Below, piece by piece: positions 27,914 through 37,431 of a stretch of 64,000 nucleotides of DNA. Positions within the stretch are counted from its first letter, which is position 1. Each line of letters opens with the position of its first letter. Position numbers and translations under genes: made by a program. The DNA comes from a virus, in IMG/VR virus record IMGVR_UViG_3300035183_001487, positions 1 to 64,000 of that record. One strand, 5' to 3'. Under the pieces are notes generated by a model that ran no database searches, was not told where the DNA came from, and was given only the letters and a program-made list of their open reading frames with translations.

Positions 27914-30900
27914 TCACGCTGCATGGGCTTGGTTCTTCCGGGCCCGGATCTCGCGGAGGGTGCCGGCGAGCCCGGTATCGTCCAGGTACCCCTCGGTGCT
28001 CTCGAAGATCTCCCCGAGGGCGGCCTTCGTCTCGACGCGCTTCCGGTTGGTCCGCTCCCACGGGTGGTCGGCCATGAGGGTGTGGACCTCGACGTCCTGG
28101 TCCTGGCCCAGCCGGTGGATGCGGGCCGTGCGCTGCTGGTGGATCATCGCCGTCGTGGGGATGTCGTGGTGGATGAGCACCTTCCCCCGCTGGAGGTTCA
28201 GGCCCGTCGCGCCGGCGTCGCTCAGGACGATGACGTCGGCCTCCCCGCGCTGGAACTTCCCGGCCTTGAGCCCCTTGTCCTTCGAGGAATCCTTGCCGGT
28301 GAGGCTCACCACGCCCAGGCCCGCGGCCTCGAGGTTCTTGTGGATGGCGGCCACGGCGTCCAGGTTGCGCGCGAAGATCACGACGGGCTTCCCTTCGGCC
28401 TTGGCCTCCTTGGCGATGCGGACGTGCTCCGCCATCTTGCCGCCGGCGGGGTCCAGGTTGATGGCGCGGTTCAGGGCGGCCTCGCGGAAGGTGCCGACGC
28501 TGCGCGTGACCTCCTCGGCGATGGTGGCGTGCTCCTCCTCCGGCTTCCCGGCGAAGGCCTCCGGGGCCAGGACGTGGGCCCACGACACCCGCTCCTCCGC
28601 GCTCCCCGTCCGGAGCTTCCCGGCGGCCAGCTCGACATCGTCCACGGTCTGCCGCTGCGACGGCGACAGGGGCACCTGGTCGTGCATGTGGTGGGCGTCC
28701 ACGCCGACTTCGACGCGGCCGTTGTACCAGTAGCGGGTCAGCTGCTGGGCCAGCGACCGGCGGGCCAGGGCGGCGTCCCCGCCGAAGCGCCGCATGAACT
28801 CGTCCCGGCTGTCCTCGGGGTAGCGGTGGGGGTCCAGCTTGTTCAGGTCGCTCCAGACCTCGGAGACGTCGTTCTTCAGGGGGTTGCCCGTGGCCATGAC
28901 GACGTGGTCGGCGTTGTGGGAGTGGGCGTCGAGGATCCGGCTGAAGGTGGAATCCTCCTTGCCCAGCCGGTCCAGGCCCCCGTGGGCTTCGTCCACCATC
29001 AGGGCGTTGAAGTCCACGCCGGCCTTCGTGAAGGCGGCCTTGACGGCGGCGGCCAGGTCCTTGGTGTGGGCGCTGGACACCCATTCCCGCAGCTCCTGCC
29101 CCTGCTTGCCCACGTGGTCGCCCAGGATCTTCAGCGTGTCGTCCCGCAGGGTCTGGTGGGTGACGACGACGGCGTGCCGCTCCGGGTCCCGGTAGGCGGC
29201 CATGCGCTCCTCGAACGACTCCCCGGGCTTGGCGTGGACGCGGATGCCGGTCTTGGGGTCCAGGAACCGGATGGCCTCCGCGCCGAACTGGGCCTGGACC
29301 ACGGACGGCACCGCCAGGATGGCCTTCTTCAGGTTCCCATCGGCGTGCATCTCGGAGAGCGCGCCCAGCATGATCCCGGTCTTGCCGCTCCCGGGGCCGA
29401 GGAAGAGGCCCACCCGCTTGAGCTTCGTGATCGCCTTGACCGCCCGCTGCTGGTTGACGTACTTGCCGTCCATGCGCAGGCCGTCGGCCACCTTCGTGCC
29501 GCGCTTCATGCCCGCGAAGGCCTGGGAGGCCCCGGGCATGGCCTGGCGGATCTGGGCCTCCAGGGTCGCGCCGAGGGTCAGGCGCTCCCCGGCGCCCGGG
29601 GTGGGGATGGACGCCGCCTTGGGCCCCTCCGGCGCGCCCTCCTGGGGCTCCGCCGCGGGCTCCTCGAAGTCCTCCATGCCGAACAGCCCGGCCTGGGCCT
29701 GGGCCTGGGCCAGCTTGGCCTCCCGCGCCTTGGCGGCGCGCTCGAGCAGGCCCCCCTCCTCCGCCTGGTACTTCCCGGTGGCGGTGCGGGTGCGCACGGA
29801 CGCCAGCTCCTTGGCCCGCTGGGCCCGGAGGGCCTCCTGCTCCTCGGGCGTGCCGGTGGCCTTGGTGAAGGCCTCGCCGTGCTGCATGCCGACCTTGCCG
29901 ACGCGGAAGGCCTGCCCCGCGGCCCGGCCGTGGTGCTGGCTGAAGGCCACGGCGAAGCGCCCCCGCATGACCTCCTGGACGGCCTCCTGGGCCTGGACCA
30001 GCCCGCCCATGCTCTGGACGTAGTCCGCCCAGGGGGTGGAGGCCTGAGCCGCCAGCTGCTCCTCCGCCGCGGCCTTCCGGGCCGCCCAGGCCTGCCAGAT
30101 GGGGCTCTCGACGGGCTCCTCATCCCCGAACAGCCCGCCGCCCTCCTCGAACTTGGGCGGCTCGGGGCCGACGGCCTTCATGGCCTCCGCGTGGGCCTCC
30201 GCGGCCGCCTTGGCGCCCCCGGGCTCCTTCTTGGCGATCTCCCGGTAGAAGAAGTCCCGCAGGCCCGCCTGGTGCTCGTGGCCCAGCTCGGCGGGCGGGA
30301 TGAAGGCGGCGGCGAGGCGGGGATCCTCCGCCAGGGTGCGGTGCAGGGCCTCGTGGAAGCCCGGGGCGTCGGTGTCCGCCATCTGGGCGTGCAGGGCGGC
30401 CTCCGGCCCCAGGCCCAGGGCCTTCAGGTGGTCCTCCGCCATCGCCTGGAACTGGGGGAGGAGGCTGTCGGCCGGGCGCATCCGCGTCTTCGGGACGAGG
30501 TTGCCCTTCGTGTCCTTCAGCAGCTCCCCGTGCTGGTCCCGCTCCCAGACCGGCTCGCCCTTGTCATCCCTGACGACCTCCTGCAGGGGGAAGGTGTCCT
30601 GGACGGCCTGCAGAAAGGCCGGCTGGTGCTCCGGGGGGACCCGGTCCAGGGCCGTGGCGCTGAAGAGGTCCGACAGGATGTCCGTGGGCCGCTCGCCGTC
30701 GGCCACGCGCAGGGCGACGTGCTCCCGGACGCTGCCCAGGATGTCGGTGTCCGGCATGCCCGGCGTGATGGCCAGCTTCCGGCGCAGCTCCATGGGCTGC
30801 GAAATCTCGCTGTCCTGGCGCAGGACCATCCGGTTGGCGAAGCCGCGGGGGAGCCAGGCTTCCTGGTCCAGCTGGCCGCCCTTGATGGCCAGCGCGACCT

Positions 30901-33220
30901 CCCGCTCGTAGACCTCCCCGGGGTCCACGGGCTTGACGAGGCGGGCCTGGCCCTCCGCGTTGAGGTGCAGCACGGCCTCCCCGGCCTCGTGGTCGATCCG
31001 GTAGTCCCCTTCCTGCAGGCCCATGGCCGCGGCGGTCTGGACGGCGCGCTCCGGCGTCATGGCGCCCAGCGGGACGGTCATCACGTCCTGGTCCTTGCCC
31101 CGCATGGCAGCGATGAGGGCGGCCCGGGCCTCGAGGCGGCCCAGCGCCCCGCCGAGCGTCCGGCGCGCCTCCTTCAGGGCGGCCAGCTTGTTCTTCTGCA
31201 TCTCCACGGCGGTCTGCAGGTCCCGGGGCGTGGCTGCGAGGTCCGCGGCGATGCTGTTGGCCTCCTGGCGCAGGGCGGCGGCCTGGTCCATGACGGCGGG
31301 CAGGCCCTCTTGGTCCTTCAGGTGGTGCTCCTCGAGGGCCTGGAGGATGGACGCCTGGTCCTCGGGCTCGAAGTTCGCCCGGAGGCCCCGGGCCAGGACC
31401 TGCGCCGCGGCCTCGGGGCCCAGGGCCTCGATCACGTCCCGGTCCATCATCCCCTGGCCGACGGAGGCCAGGGCCACCTCGTGCAGGGCGTCGTAGGCCG
31501 CGGCCCCGCGGACGGCGTGCAGCCCGTCCATGGCCTTGGGGTCGGAGTCCGGCGCCTCGCCCTCGGGGTAGGCTTCGCCGACCTCACGCAGCAGGCCCTG
31601 GACGTGGCCCGACAGCATCTGCTCATAGATCCCCTGCTCGACCGTCCCGCTGACGTCGTCGTCCACCAGCATCTGGAAGCCGCCTTCGAAGGTCCGGGGC
31701 TTGCCGGTGCTGGCCTTGTAGGCCTCGCGCAGGGTGGCCCGGGCCTTCAGCAGGTCCGCCAGCCCCTGGTTCGCCTTCAGGGCCTCCTTGGCGGCCTCCC
31801 GCAGGGCCCCCGCCTTCTGCGCCGCCAGCTCCTTGGACGCGACGTGCGCCTTGACCGCGGCGTCGTGGGCCGGCTTCCCGGCGCGCTCCTTGATGTCCGC
31901 CACCGCGTCGACCAGCTTCTCCGCCGACAGCCCCGCGGCCTCCGCCCGCTTCGCCAGCTCCCGGCGGTACCCCGGGCCCGCCGGGTCCGTCTCGTGCACG
32001 AGTTCCTCCACGCCCACGGGCGTGATGCCCCCGCCGATCTGGGCGAGGCCCGCGCCGGCGCGCGCCTGGGCGTCCAGCAGGACCTTGCGCTCCGCCTCCT
32101 TCACGAGCTTGTGGGCCAGGGCGAGGCGCTTCCGGTGCTCCGCCTTGGGGTCGGCCTCCGCCTGGGCCCCCGCGCCGGGGCCCGCGGCCTCCTCGCCCTC
32201 GGGCTTGGCCTGGTCCAGCAGGGCGGGGTGGTCCTCCTGGATCCCGGCGTGCTGGAAGACGTCCCGGATGAAGGACTCCTCGTTCTTCTGCTTCGCCTCC
32301 CGGGCCTGGCCCTTGGCCTGCTTGTGCGCCTCCCGCTCCTCGGGCGTCATGGCCTGCAGCTTGGCCTTCTCGTCAGCCTTGCGCTGGGCGGCCCGCTCCC
32401 GGGCCTCGGCCTGGTACTGCCCGGGCTCCTTCAGCCCGTGGAGCCGGAGGCCGTTGAGCTTGCCGCCCGCCCCGCCGACCACCCGGTAGACGCCCTTGGT
32501 GCCCTTCACCGGCTGGACCTTGATGGGGTGGCCCTCGCTGCCCGGCCCGCCGGGGTGGACGGTGATCCACCGGGATCCGTCGGCCTCCGCCTCGGCAAAC
32601 CCGGCCTTGGCCGCGGGCCGGGTGATGGGCCCGTTCCCCAGCCAGTCCTTGAAGTCGTCCATCGTGCAGTAGGAGATGGCCCGGAAGCCCTTCCACCCGG
32701 GGCTGAAGGAGTCCAGGTACCCCTGGCGGGCCTCCTCCTCCGTGTGGAAGCCGAGCATCACCTTGTGCTCATCGAAGTCCCCGGTGGCGGGGTTCACCTG
32801 GTCCACGATCCAGACGTGCGGGCTCTCGGGATCGGGGCCGATGAAGACGTCCACGCCGTCCCCGTCGGCGCCCCAGGTGCCCTTGGCGAAGCCGTAGTGG
32901 TGGGCCATCTGGGCGGCCCAGGGCCGGCCCTTGGCGTCCTTGCCCCTCCGCCAGCTGCCCCGGGGGTTCTCGACGGCGATCTGGATGCCCTGGACGACGA
33001 CGTGGCCGCGGGGGTAGGCGTTGACGGATCCGTCCGGGTTGGGCCTGGCCGGGGGCTGGGCCTTGGCGGCCTGGGCGTCCAGGTCCGGGGTGGTGAGCGG
33101 CTTGATCTTGGCCGTCAGGTCGGGCGTCCAGCCCACCACGGTCCAGCCCAGGTCCTGGCCCTGCTCATCCAGGAAGGCCGGGGCCTCGGCGGGGGGAATG
33201 GTGGGGGCGGCGTAGGTCAT
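27914..33220 (-). CDS. Polyvalent protein: pyrophosphatase-like domain plus SNF2-type helicase
   Basis: About 1768 residues, by far the largest gene. Residues about 60-200 resemble the inorganic-pyrophosphatase-like domain of phage polyvalent proteins (GSWRRGKDAKGRPWAAQMAH, WGADGDGVDVFIGPDPES, DEHKVMLGFHTEEEA). Near 240 lies ITVHPGGPGSEGHPIKV and then GGAGGKLNGLRLHGLK. A long charged helical region (about 290-1230) follows. The C terminus is a superfamily 2 helicase: Walker A GPGSGKTGIML (about 1275), VDEAHGG (about 1409), ATGNPLKND, and motifs V/VI SDAGATGLNLQRG and QQRTARIHRLGQDQD. Known polyvalent proteins enter the cell with the DNA and attack or protect. Start 33220 preferred; ATG 33268 possible; neither has a good SD. 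Confidence 0.8.
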   Translation of the reverse strand: MTYAAPTIPPAEAPAFLDEQGQDLGWTVVGWTPDLTAKIKPLTTPDLDAQAAKAQPPARPNPDGSVNAYPRGHVVVQGIQIAVENPRGSWRRGKDAKGRPWAAQMAHHYGFAKGTWGADGDGVDVFIGPDPESPHVWIVDQVNPATGDFDEHKVMLGFHTEEEARQGYLDSFSPGWKGFRAISYCTMDDFKDWLGNGPITRPAAKAGFAEAEADGSRWITVHPGGPGSEGHPIKVQPVKGTKGVYRVVGGAGGKLNGLRLHGLKEPGQYQAEARERAAQRKADEKAKLQAMTPEEREAHKQAKGQAREAKQKNEESFIRDVFQHAGIQEDHPALLDQAKPEGEEAAGPGAGAQAEADPKAEHRKRLALAHKLVKEAERKVLLDAQARAGAGLAQIGGGITPVGVEELVHETDPAGPGYRRELAKRAEAAGLSAEKLVDAVADIKERAGKPAHDAAVKAHVASKELAAQKAGALREAAKEALKANQGLADLLKARATLREAYKASTGKPRTFEGGFQMLVDDDVSGTVEQGIYEQMLSGHVQGLLREVGEAYPEGEAPDSDPKAMDGLHAVRGAAAYDALHEVALASVGQGMMDRDVIEALGPEAAAQVLARGLRANFEPEDQASILQALEEHHLKDQEGLPAVMDQAAALRQEANSIAADLAATPRDLQTAVEMQKNKLAALKEARRTLGGALGRLEARAALIAAMRGKDQDVMTVPLGAMTPERAVQTAAAMGLQEGDYRIDHEAGEAVLHLNAEGQARLVKPVDPGEVYEREVALAIKGGQLDQEAWLPRGFANRMVLRQDSEISQPMELRRKLAITPGMPDTDILGSVREHVALRVADGERPTDILSDLFSATALDRVPPEHQPAFLQAVQDTFPLQEVVRDDKGEPVWERDQHGELLKDTKGNLVPKTRMRPADSLLPQFQAMAEDHLKALGLGPEAALHAQMADTDAPGFHEALHRTLAEDPRLAAAFIPPAELGHEHQAGLRDFFYREIAKKEPGGAKAAAEAHAEAMKAVGPEPPKFEEGGGLFGDEEPVESPIWQAWAARKAAAEEQLAAQASTPWADYVQSMGGLVQAQEAVQEVMRGRFAVAFSQHHGRAAGQAFRVGKVGMQHGEAFTKATGTPEEQEALRAQRAKELASVRTRTATGKYQAEEGGLLERAAKAREAKLAQAQAQAGLFGMEDFEEPAAEPQEGAPEGPKAASIPTPGAGERLTLGATLEAQIRQAMPGASQAFAGMKRGTKVADGLRMDGKYVNQQRAVKAITKLKRVGLFLGPGSGKTGIMLGALSEMHADGNLKKAILAVPSVVQAQFGAEAIRFLDPKTGIRVHAKPGESFEERMAAYRDPERHAVVVTHQTLRDDTLKILGDHVGKQGQELREWVSSAHTKDLAAAVKAAFTKAGVDFNALMVDEAHGGLDRLGKEDSTFSRILDAHSHNADHVVMATGNPLKNDVSEVWSDLNKLDPHRYPEDSRDEFMRRFGGDAALARRSLAQQLTRYWYNGRVEVGVDAHHMHDQVPLSPSQRQTVDDVELAAGKLRTGSAEERVSWAHVLAPEAFAGKPEEEHATIAEEVTRSVGTFREAALNRAINLDPAGGKMAEHVRIAKEAKAEGKPVVIFARNLDAVAAIHKNLEAAGLGVVSLTGKDSSKDKGLKAGKFQRGEADVIVLSDAGATGLNLQRGKVLIHHDIPTTAMIHQQRTARIHRLGQDQDVEVHTLMADHPWERTNRKRVETKAALGEIFESTEGYLDDTGLAGTLREIRARKNQAHAA

Positions 33221-33353
33221 GGGGTGGGCTCGGGGTGGACTTGCGCGGCGGCGGGTGGGGTGCCACATTGGGGGTTCAGTGCTCCCGCGGGGAAGGAAAT
33301 ATCCAGACGGAACCGCGCGTAGGCCCGCCCGAGGGTAACCCTTTGGCGGGCCA

Positions 33354-33857
33354 TCACTTTTTCTCCGCGGTATTTGGGTTCTGAATCTGGATCTCCACAG
33401 GGGCGGCCTCTCGCGTCTCTTCGGGACGATTCCCGGCCATCTCGTACCCCGTGACCACCCAGGTTGGGACCTTGTCGGTGGGGAGGCCTTCCTCTTCCCA
33501 GAAAGGGGAAAGGGTCACCTGGTGCTTGCCGGACGTCGCCCAGATCTGGGGGCCCGTGTGCCGCTTGTTGTCCTTTATCGGCGGCTCCTTCCGTGGGTCC
33601 CCGTGGACCATGCATTCAGCGATCCCATCCAGAGCGGACTGCACGTCCTGGCCCTTCGCCACGCGCTCCCGGATGATGTGCTGCAGCCGGGCGAAGGTCA
33701 GGCCGATGGGGCCCAGGCGCATGTGCATGGTCGTGAGGTAGGGCGGCTTCCCACCGCCGGCCCGGAGGGCGGCGATGGCGGCCTTGGTCTTGGTCACGCG
33801 GGTGGCCTGGGTCTGGTCGAATTCCGAGGGCTCCACCCATCGCACATGGGCGCGCAC
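33354..33857 (-). CDS. Possible PBECR-type nuclease, effector-like
   Basis: 167 residues from GTG 33857 (GGAGG SD about 9 bp before). The pattern LGPIGLTFARLQHIIRERV, then a middle strand IAECMVHGDP, HQVTLSPFWEEEG and VPTWVVTGYE is like the phage Barnase-EndoU-ColicinE5/D-RelE-like (PBECR) fold, with His in LQHI as a candidate catalytic residue. These domains occur fused in or next to polyvalent proteins. Assignment is tentative. The 122 bp before it (33858-33979) hold nothing recognisable. Confidence 0.4.
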   Translation of the reverse strand: MRAHVRWVEPSEFDQTQATRVTKTKAAIAALRAGGGKPPYLTTMHMRLGPIGLTFARLQHIIRERVAKGQDVQSALDGIAECMVHGDPRKEPPIKDNKRHTGPQIWATSGKHQVTLSPFWEEEGLPTDKVPTWVVTGYEMAGNRPEETREAAPVEIQIQNPNTAEKK

Positions 33858-33979
33858 CGGGTGCAGGCCTCCGCGGCCGTCATGGCTGAAATGGGCCGAG
33901 ACGGTGATCGCCCGTTTGGCGTTCGGGTTGGCTTTGAGGACGGAGCGTGCGCCTCCGGGATCGCCCGGCGCGGAGGCGC

Positions 33980-35143
33980 TCAGGCTTTTCCCGATGATCC
34001 CTTGGCGACGCCGCGGCCAGCCCTCGCCTGGTGGTACTCCATGGCGGCCTTGTGCGCCTCGAACGCGCGCCCGTGGGGGGCGCCCTCGTCGTCCTCGTCG
34101 GCGTGGAGGTCCATGTGGTGTTCGGCGGCGGCCTTGTGCGCTTCCGCGGCCTTCGCGTGCGCGTCTGGGCTCCCGTCCTTCTTGGCGGCCTCGGCGGCTC
34201 GGTAGGCTTCGGTGCCGAGCCGGATACCTTCCTTGTCCTTGGTCATGTGGGATTCCTGCATCGCCCCCAGGCTCCGACGGTCGTCATCCTCCTGGTTCGC
34301 ATGGTCCTTTGCGGCTGGCGCCTTCGCCGGGCTCTCCCCGCCGGCCGCCGCCGTCTCGTGCATCGTCCCGTAGGCCAGGGCGCCGTGGTGGTCCGCCATG
34401 GCGTGGTGCTCCTGGGCCAGGGCCTGGTGCTCGGGAGCCTCGTCCTTGCCGCTCACCTTGGCGGCCTCGGTGTGGATGCGCGCCGCATTCCGGTGCAGGC
34501 GCTCTGCGGCGATGTGGCTCTCCATGGAGTCGGAGAGGTGGGCCCGGTTGGTGGCGGAGTGGGCGGTGGTGGTGGCGTTGTGGGCGGTGCTGAAGGGGTG
34601 GCGGTTGTTCCGGCCCGCGGCGAGGCGCCCGGATCGGGTGGTCAGGCCCTCGCTCCGGCGGTTGGCCGTGTCGTAGTCCTGGACGTGGACCAGCTTCCCG
34701 TGGACGTTGCGCGTGTGGGCGGCGACGTGGGCCTTCATGATCGGCTCCCCGGAACCCTCCCCGGCTTCGTCCTCCTCCGGCGTGGGGGGCGGCGGGGGGC
34801 CGCCGGCGTCCATGCCGCCCTCGAGGTCCTCCTCGCCCTTCAGGATGGGCCGGGGCAGGGCCTCCTCCTCCTGCCCGCCCTGGGTCGCGTCGCTGAGGTC
34901 CTTGTCCATCTGGGGGATCATCAGCGCGTGGGCGTCCCCCGCCATGGGGCCCATGACGGCCTTCAGGATGCTGTGGACGTCCTGGCTGTCGCACCCTCCC
35001 TCCAGGGCCGCCTTGCAGGCCTCGCGGAGCGCCACGCCCTCCGGCATCGTCCCGAGGTCCTTGGTCCGGTTGAAGGGGCGGCTGCGCTCGCGGAAGGCGG
35101 CCGACGCGGCGGTGTTCACGGCGGTGAGCAGGGGCTTGGTCAT
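33980..35143 (-). CDS. Tagged His/Ala-rich repeat protein with possible internal start
   Basis: 387 residues. The first 135 are helical with a Pro/Glu linker. At 136-158 is the shared tag (MKAHVAAHTRNVHGKLVHVQ), followed by His/Ala-rich helical repeats (AEAHKAAAEHHMD, EAHKAAMEYHQA). An in-frame ATG at 34738 begins exactly at the tag and has GGGGAG 6 bp upstream, so a 252-residue tag-first product is plausible and the first part may be a separate protein joined in frame. Follows gene 35147 by 3 bp in the same operon. Confidence 0.6.
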   Translation of the reverse strand: MTKPLLTAVNTAASAAFRERSRPFNRTKDLGTMPEGVALREACKAALEGGCDSQDVHSILKAVMGPMAGDAHALMIPQMDKDLSDATQGGQEEEALPRPILKGEEDLEGGMDAGGPPPPPTPEEDEAGEGSGEPIMKAHVAAHTRNVHGKLVHVQDYDTANRRSEGLTTRSGRLAAGRNNRHPFSTAHNATTTAHSATNRAHLSDSMESHIAAERLHRNAARIHTEAAKVSGKDEAPEHQALAQEHHAMADHHGALAYGTMHETAAAGGESPAKAPAAKDHANQEDDDRRSLGAMQESHMTKDKEGIRLGTEAYRAAEAAKKDGSPDAHAKAAEAHKAAAEHHMDLHADEDDEGAPHGRAFEAHKAAMEYHQARAGRGVAKGSSGKA

Positions 35144-35146
35144 GGG

Positions 35147-37333
35147 TCAGCCTTTCTTCAGGTTGGCGGCGGCGTCGCTGTGCGCCTTGGCGCTTGCGGT
35201 GTGGGCCTCGTAGGCCTTGTTGTGGCTGCTGTACTGCCTCTTGTCGCCGTAGTGCATGGCGTGGAGGTGGGCGGCCGCGGCGCTGCCGTGGTAGGCCTGG
35301 GCCTTGTTGTGGGCCTCGGCCGTTCCTGCCTTCTCGGCGTCCTTCGTCGCCTTCGCCGCTTCGGCGGACTCCTTGTGGGTGTTCATCTCCCTGTTCCCGC
35401 TCCAGTAGGAGTGGGCCCCGACGGCGGTCGCGTGCTTCAGGGCCTCCGCGGCGTGCTGGGCGCCCGCTGACTGCTTCGGCGGATCGGCCTTGGGCGCCTC
35501 CGGCGGCTTGCCGTTCTTCTTCACCGCGTCGGTGTAGTGGGTCGGGCTTCCGGTGTCGGCGTGCTTGACCGCGCCGCCGACGGCCTCGCCGGCGGGCTTC
35601 CCACTTTCCGGGAACAGGTCCGAGTGCTTCACCTTCCCTTTGAGGCCGCTGAGGCCCCGAGCCTTGAAGTGGAGATCCTCACCATGGCGTTTGACGTCCC
35701 ACTCGTGCCCCTGTTCGTCCTTGAAATAGGACGACTCGCCGTGCTTCAGGTCCTTCAGCTTCTGCTCGTGCTCGGGGTGGATGATGGCGCTCCCCGACAT
35801 CCCGTATTCGCCGTCCCGGTACTTTCCGAACCCGACCCGCTTCCGGTATTCATTGGCGTCGATGCCGGTGGGCTCGTATCCGGTTTCGTCGGGCCCGTCC
35901 TTCTCCTTGTCCATCGCCTCCTGGCGGGCCTTGCCCTGGCGTGCCAAGAAGGCGTCTTCCGTCTCGTCGTCCTGCTTTTCCAGGTGCGGAACGCGCTTGA
36001 AGTGGTCGTCTTCGGTCTCTCCGCGCCGGCGCTCAGACCACTCCTCCACTCCTCCCGACTTCGGCGGCTCCGCGTTCTTGTTCCCTGGGGCCTGGCTGGC
36101 GGGCTTGGCCCCAACCGGGCCGATCTGCGGCGTGACGGGCTTCTTCTCGATGTCCTTCTTGGGCTTGGCCCAGCCCGCGTCGGGCCCGTACTGCGTGTGC
36201 CCCAGTTGACCCTTCTTGTGCCCTTCGATGTACTCGAATTCGTGGAACGTCCCGCCGTGAAGGTCCTTCGTGTTCCCGGTGAACTTGATCTTGTCGCCCT
36301 TGAAGTAGTGGGCCTTCTCTGGTGCTTCTGTTGGCTTGTCGTTCTTCTGGCTTGGCGGGTTCCCCCCGGCTTGGGCAGCCTCCCGGTGCTCGATCTCCTT
36401 GGCGGTGTGGGCGGCCGCGGCGTTCTCGTGGAACTTGGCGGTGGCCTCGATCTCCTCGGGGTCGTACCCCTTGGTCGCGCGGACCTCCTTGGCGGCCTCG
36501 GTGTGGGCGGAGGCCGCGGCCCCGTGGTGGCCAGCCGCGCTCGTGTGCAATTCCTGGGTCCCGTTCTTCTCCGCCGACTTCGACTTCGTGTGCGCGATGT
36601 CGGACTTCGCCGCCGCCTTCTGGCCCCACTCCGTCTGGACGTGGGTTCCTGGCGGGTTCCCGCCTGCCGACGCGCTCCCGTGGTCCTTCTGGCCCTGGGC
36701 GCCTTCGACCTCCGCGTACTTCTTCTTCGCGTAGGTGGGCCAATCGTCGGTCTCGCCTTGGGCCTTGGCGTGCTCATACGCCTTGCCCTGATGGTACGAG
36801 GCTGCGGATCCGTGTTCTTTGGCCTTGTCCCCATATGCGGTCTTACCGGCAGCCTCTTCATGAGCGTGGGCGGCCTTCCAGTGAGCGGCCTCGGCGGCCT
36901 TGTGATCCCGGTTCTCTCTTGCGTGCTCGGCGGCCTTGGACAGCTCACCAGCCGACTCGGATTCCTTCTTCCCAGCCTGCTTCTTCAGCTCCTCGTGGAT
37001 GGCGAGGGCCTGGCTCGGGTCCTGGACGTGGTAGTGGTCGTAGGCGCCCGTGCGCCCGTGGTGGGTGGCCCCGGCCCTGCGGCGCTCGACCGGGATGCCC
37101 AGCTTCTGGGCCGCGGCCTTGATGTGCTCGCCGTCCTCGGCGTCGGTGGCGCGGAGGTAGTGCGTCCCGCCCTTGTGCTTGCCGATGGCCGTGCGCTCGT
37201 GGAGGGTGGCCGCCCGGCCCTGGGGCCTGGAGTCGTCATGGTCGGCGACGTGGACCACCTTCCCGTTCACCACGCGGTAGTGCGACTTCACGTGGGCCTT
37301 GAGGATTTCGCGCGGCTGGATGGCGGTGGTCAT
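35147..37333 (-). CDS. Tagged protein with paralogous N-terminal module and His/Ala repeats
   Basis: 728 residues. Tag at 8-32 (ILKAHVKSHYRVVNGKVVHV). Residues about 33-125 form a domain shared with gene 58265 (LHERTAIGKHKGG, YLRATDAEDGEHIKAAAQKL, AGATHHGRTGAYDHYHVQDP). Then long Ala/His/Lys-rich helices (AAEAAHWKAAHAHEEAAGK), small beta domains (HYFKGDKIKFTGNTKDLHGG and FGKYRDGEYGMSGSAIIHPE) and again His/Ala repeats. First gene of the long leftward operon, 65 bp after the repeated promoter-like element at 37400. Role unknown; virion-delivered structural or effector protein is inferred. Confidence 0.65.
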   Translation of the reverse strand: MTTAIQPREILKAHVKSHYRVVNGKVVHVADHDDSRPQGRAATLHERTAIGKHKGGTHYLRATDAEDGEHIKAAAQKLGIPVERRRAGATHHGRTGAYDHYHVQDPSQALAIHEELKKQAGKKESESAGELSKAAEHARENRDHKAAEAAHWKAAHAHEEAAGKTAYGDKAKEHGSAASYHQGKAYEHAKAQGETDDWPTYAKKKYAEVEGAQGQKDHGSASAGGNPPGTHVQTEWGQKAAAKSDIAHTKSKSAEKNGTQELHTSAAGHHGAAASAHTEAAKEVRATKGYDPEEIEATAKFHENAAAAHTAKEIEHREAAQAGGNPPSQKNDKPTEAPEKAHYFKGDKIKFTGNTKDLHGGTFHEFEYIEGHKKGQLGHTQYGPDAGWAKPKKDIEKKPVTPQIGPVGAKPASQAPGNKNAEPPKSGGVEEWSERRRGETEDDHFKRVPHLEKQDDETEDAFLARQGKARQEAMDKEKDGPDETGYEPTGIDANEYRKRVGFGKYRDGEYGMSGSAIIHPEHEQKLKDLKHGESSYFKDEQGHEWDVKRHGEDLHFKARGLSGLKGKVKHSDLFPESGKPAGEAVGGAVKHADTGSPTHYTDAVKKNGKPPEAPKADPPKQSAGAQHAAEALKHATAVGAHSYWSGNREMNTHKESAEAAKATKDAEKAGTAEAHNKAQAYHGSAAAAHLHAMHYGDKRQYSSHNKAYEAHTASAKAHSDAAANLKKG

Positions 37334-37399
37334 GGTCCTCGTCTCCCGGGCTCGCCCCAAGGGTGCCCCGCGCGGCGCTAGGCCCCGTCGAAGCCACGG

Positions 37400-37431
37400 C
37401 ACTATCCCAGGGGGGTTGCCAGCCAGCAACC
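37400..37431 (-). promoter_or_regulatory. CCACTATCC / G-run / inverted-repeat element, copy 2 (leftward promoter candidate)
   Basis: On the plus strand CACTATCC, CA, six G, then stem GGTTGC, loop CAGCCA, stem GCAACC. On the minus strand this reads inverted repeat, C run, then GGGATAGTG, whose GATAGT looks like a -10 box. It sits 67 bp before gene 37333; between 37334 and 37458 nothing else is seen. Confidence 0.5.

Noticed and set aside
27320-33322. A 2000-codon open frame on the plus strand opposite the polyvalent gene
   Set aside because: It is the GC-rich shadow of the minus-strand gene: Arg/Leu/Gly/Val-rich with no domain pattern, while the minus frame holds clear helicase motifs.
33522-34205. 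Plus-strand frame across 33857-33980
   Set aside because: Shadow frame. The 122-bp gap between the two minus-strand genes contains no start with an SD and no recognisable signal.
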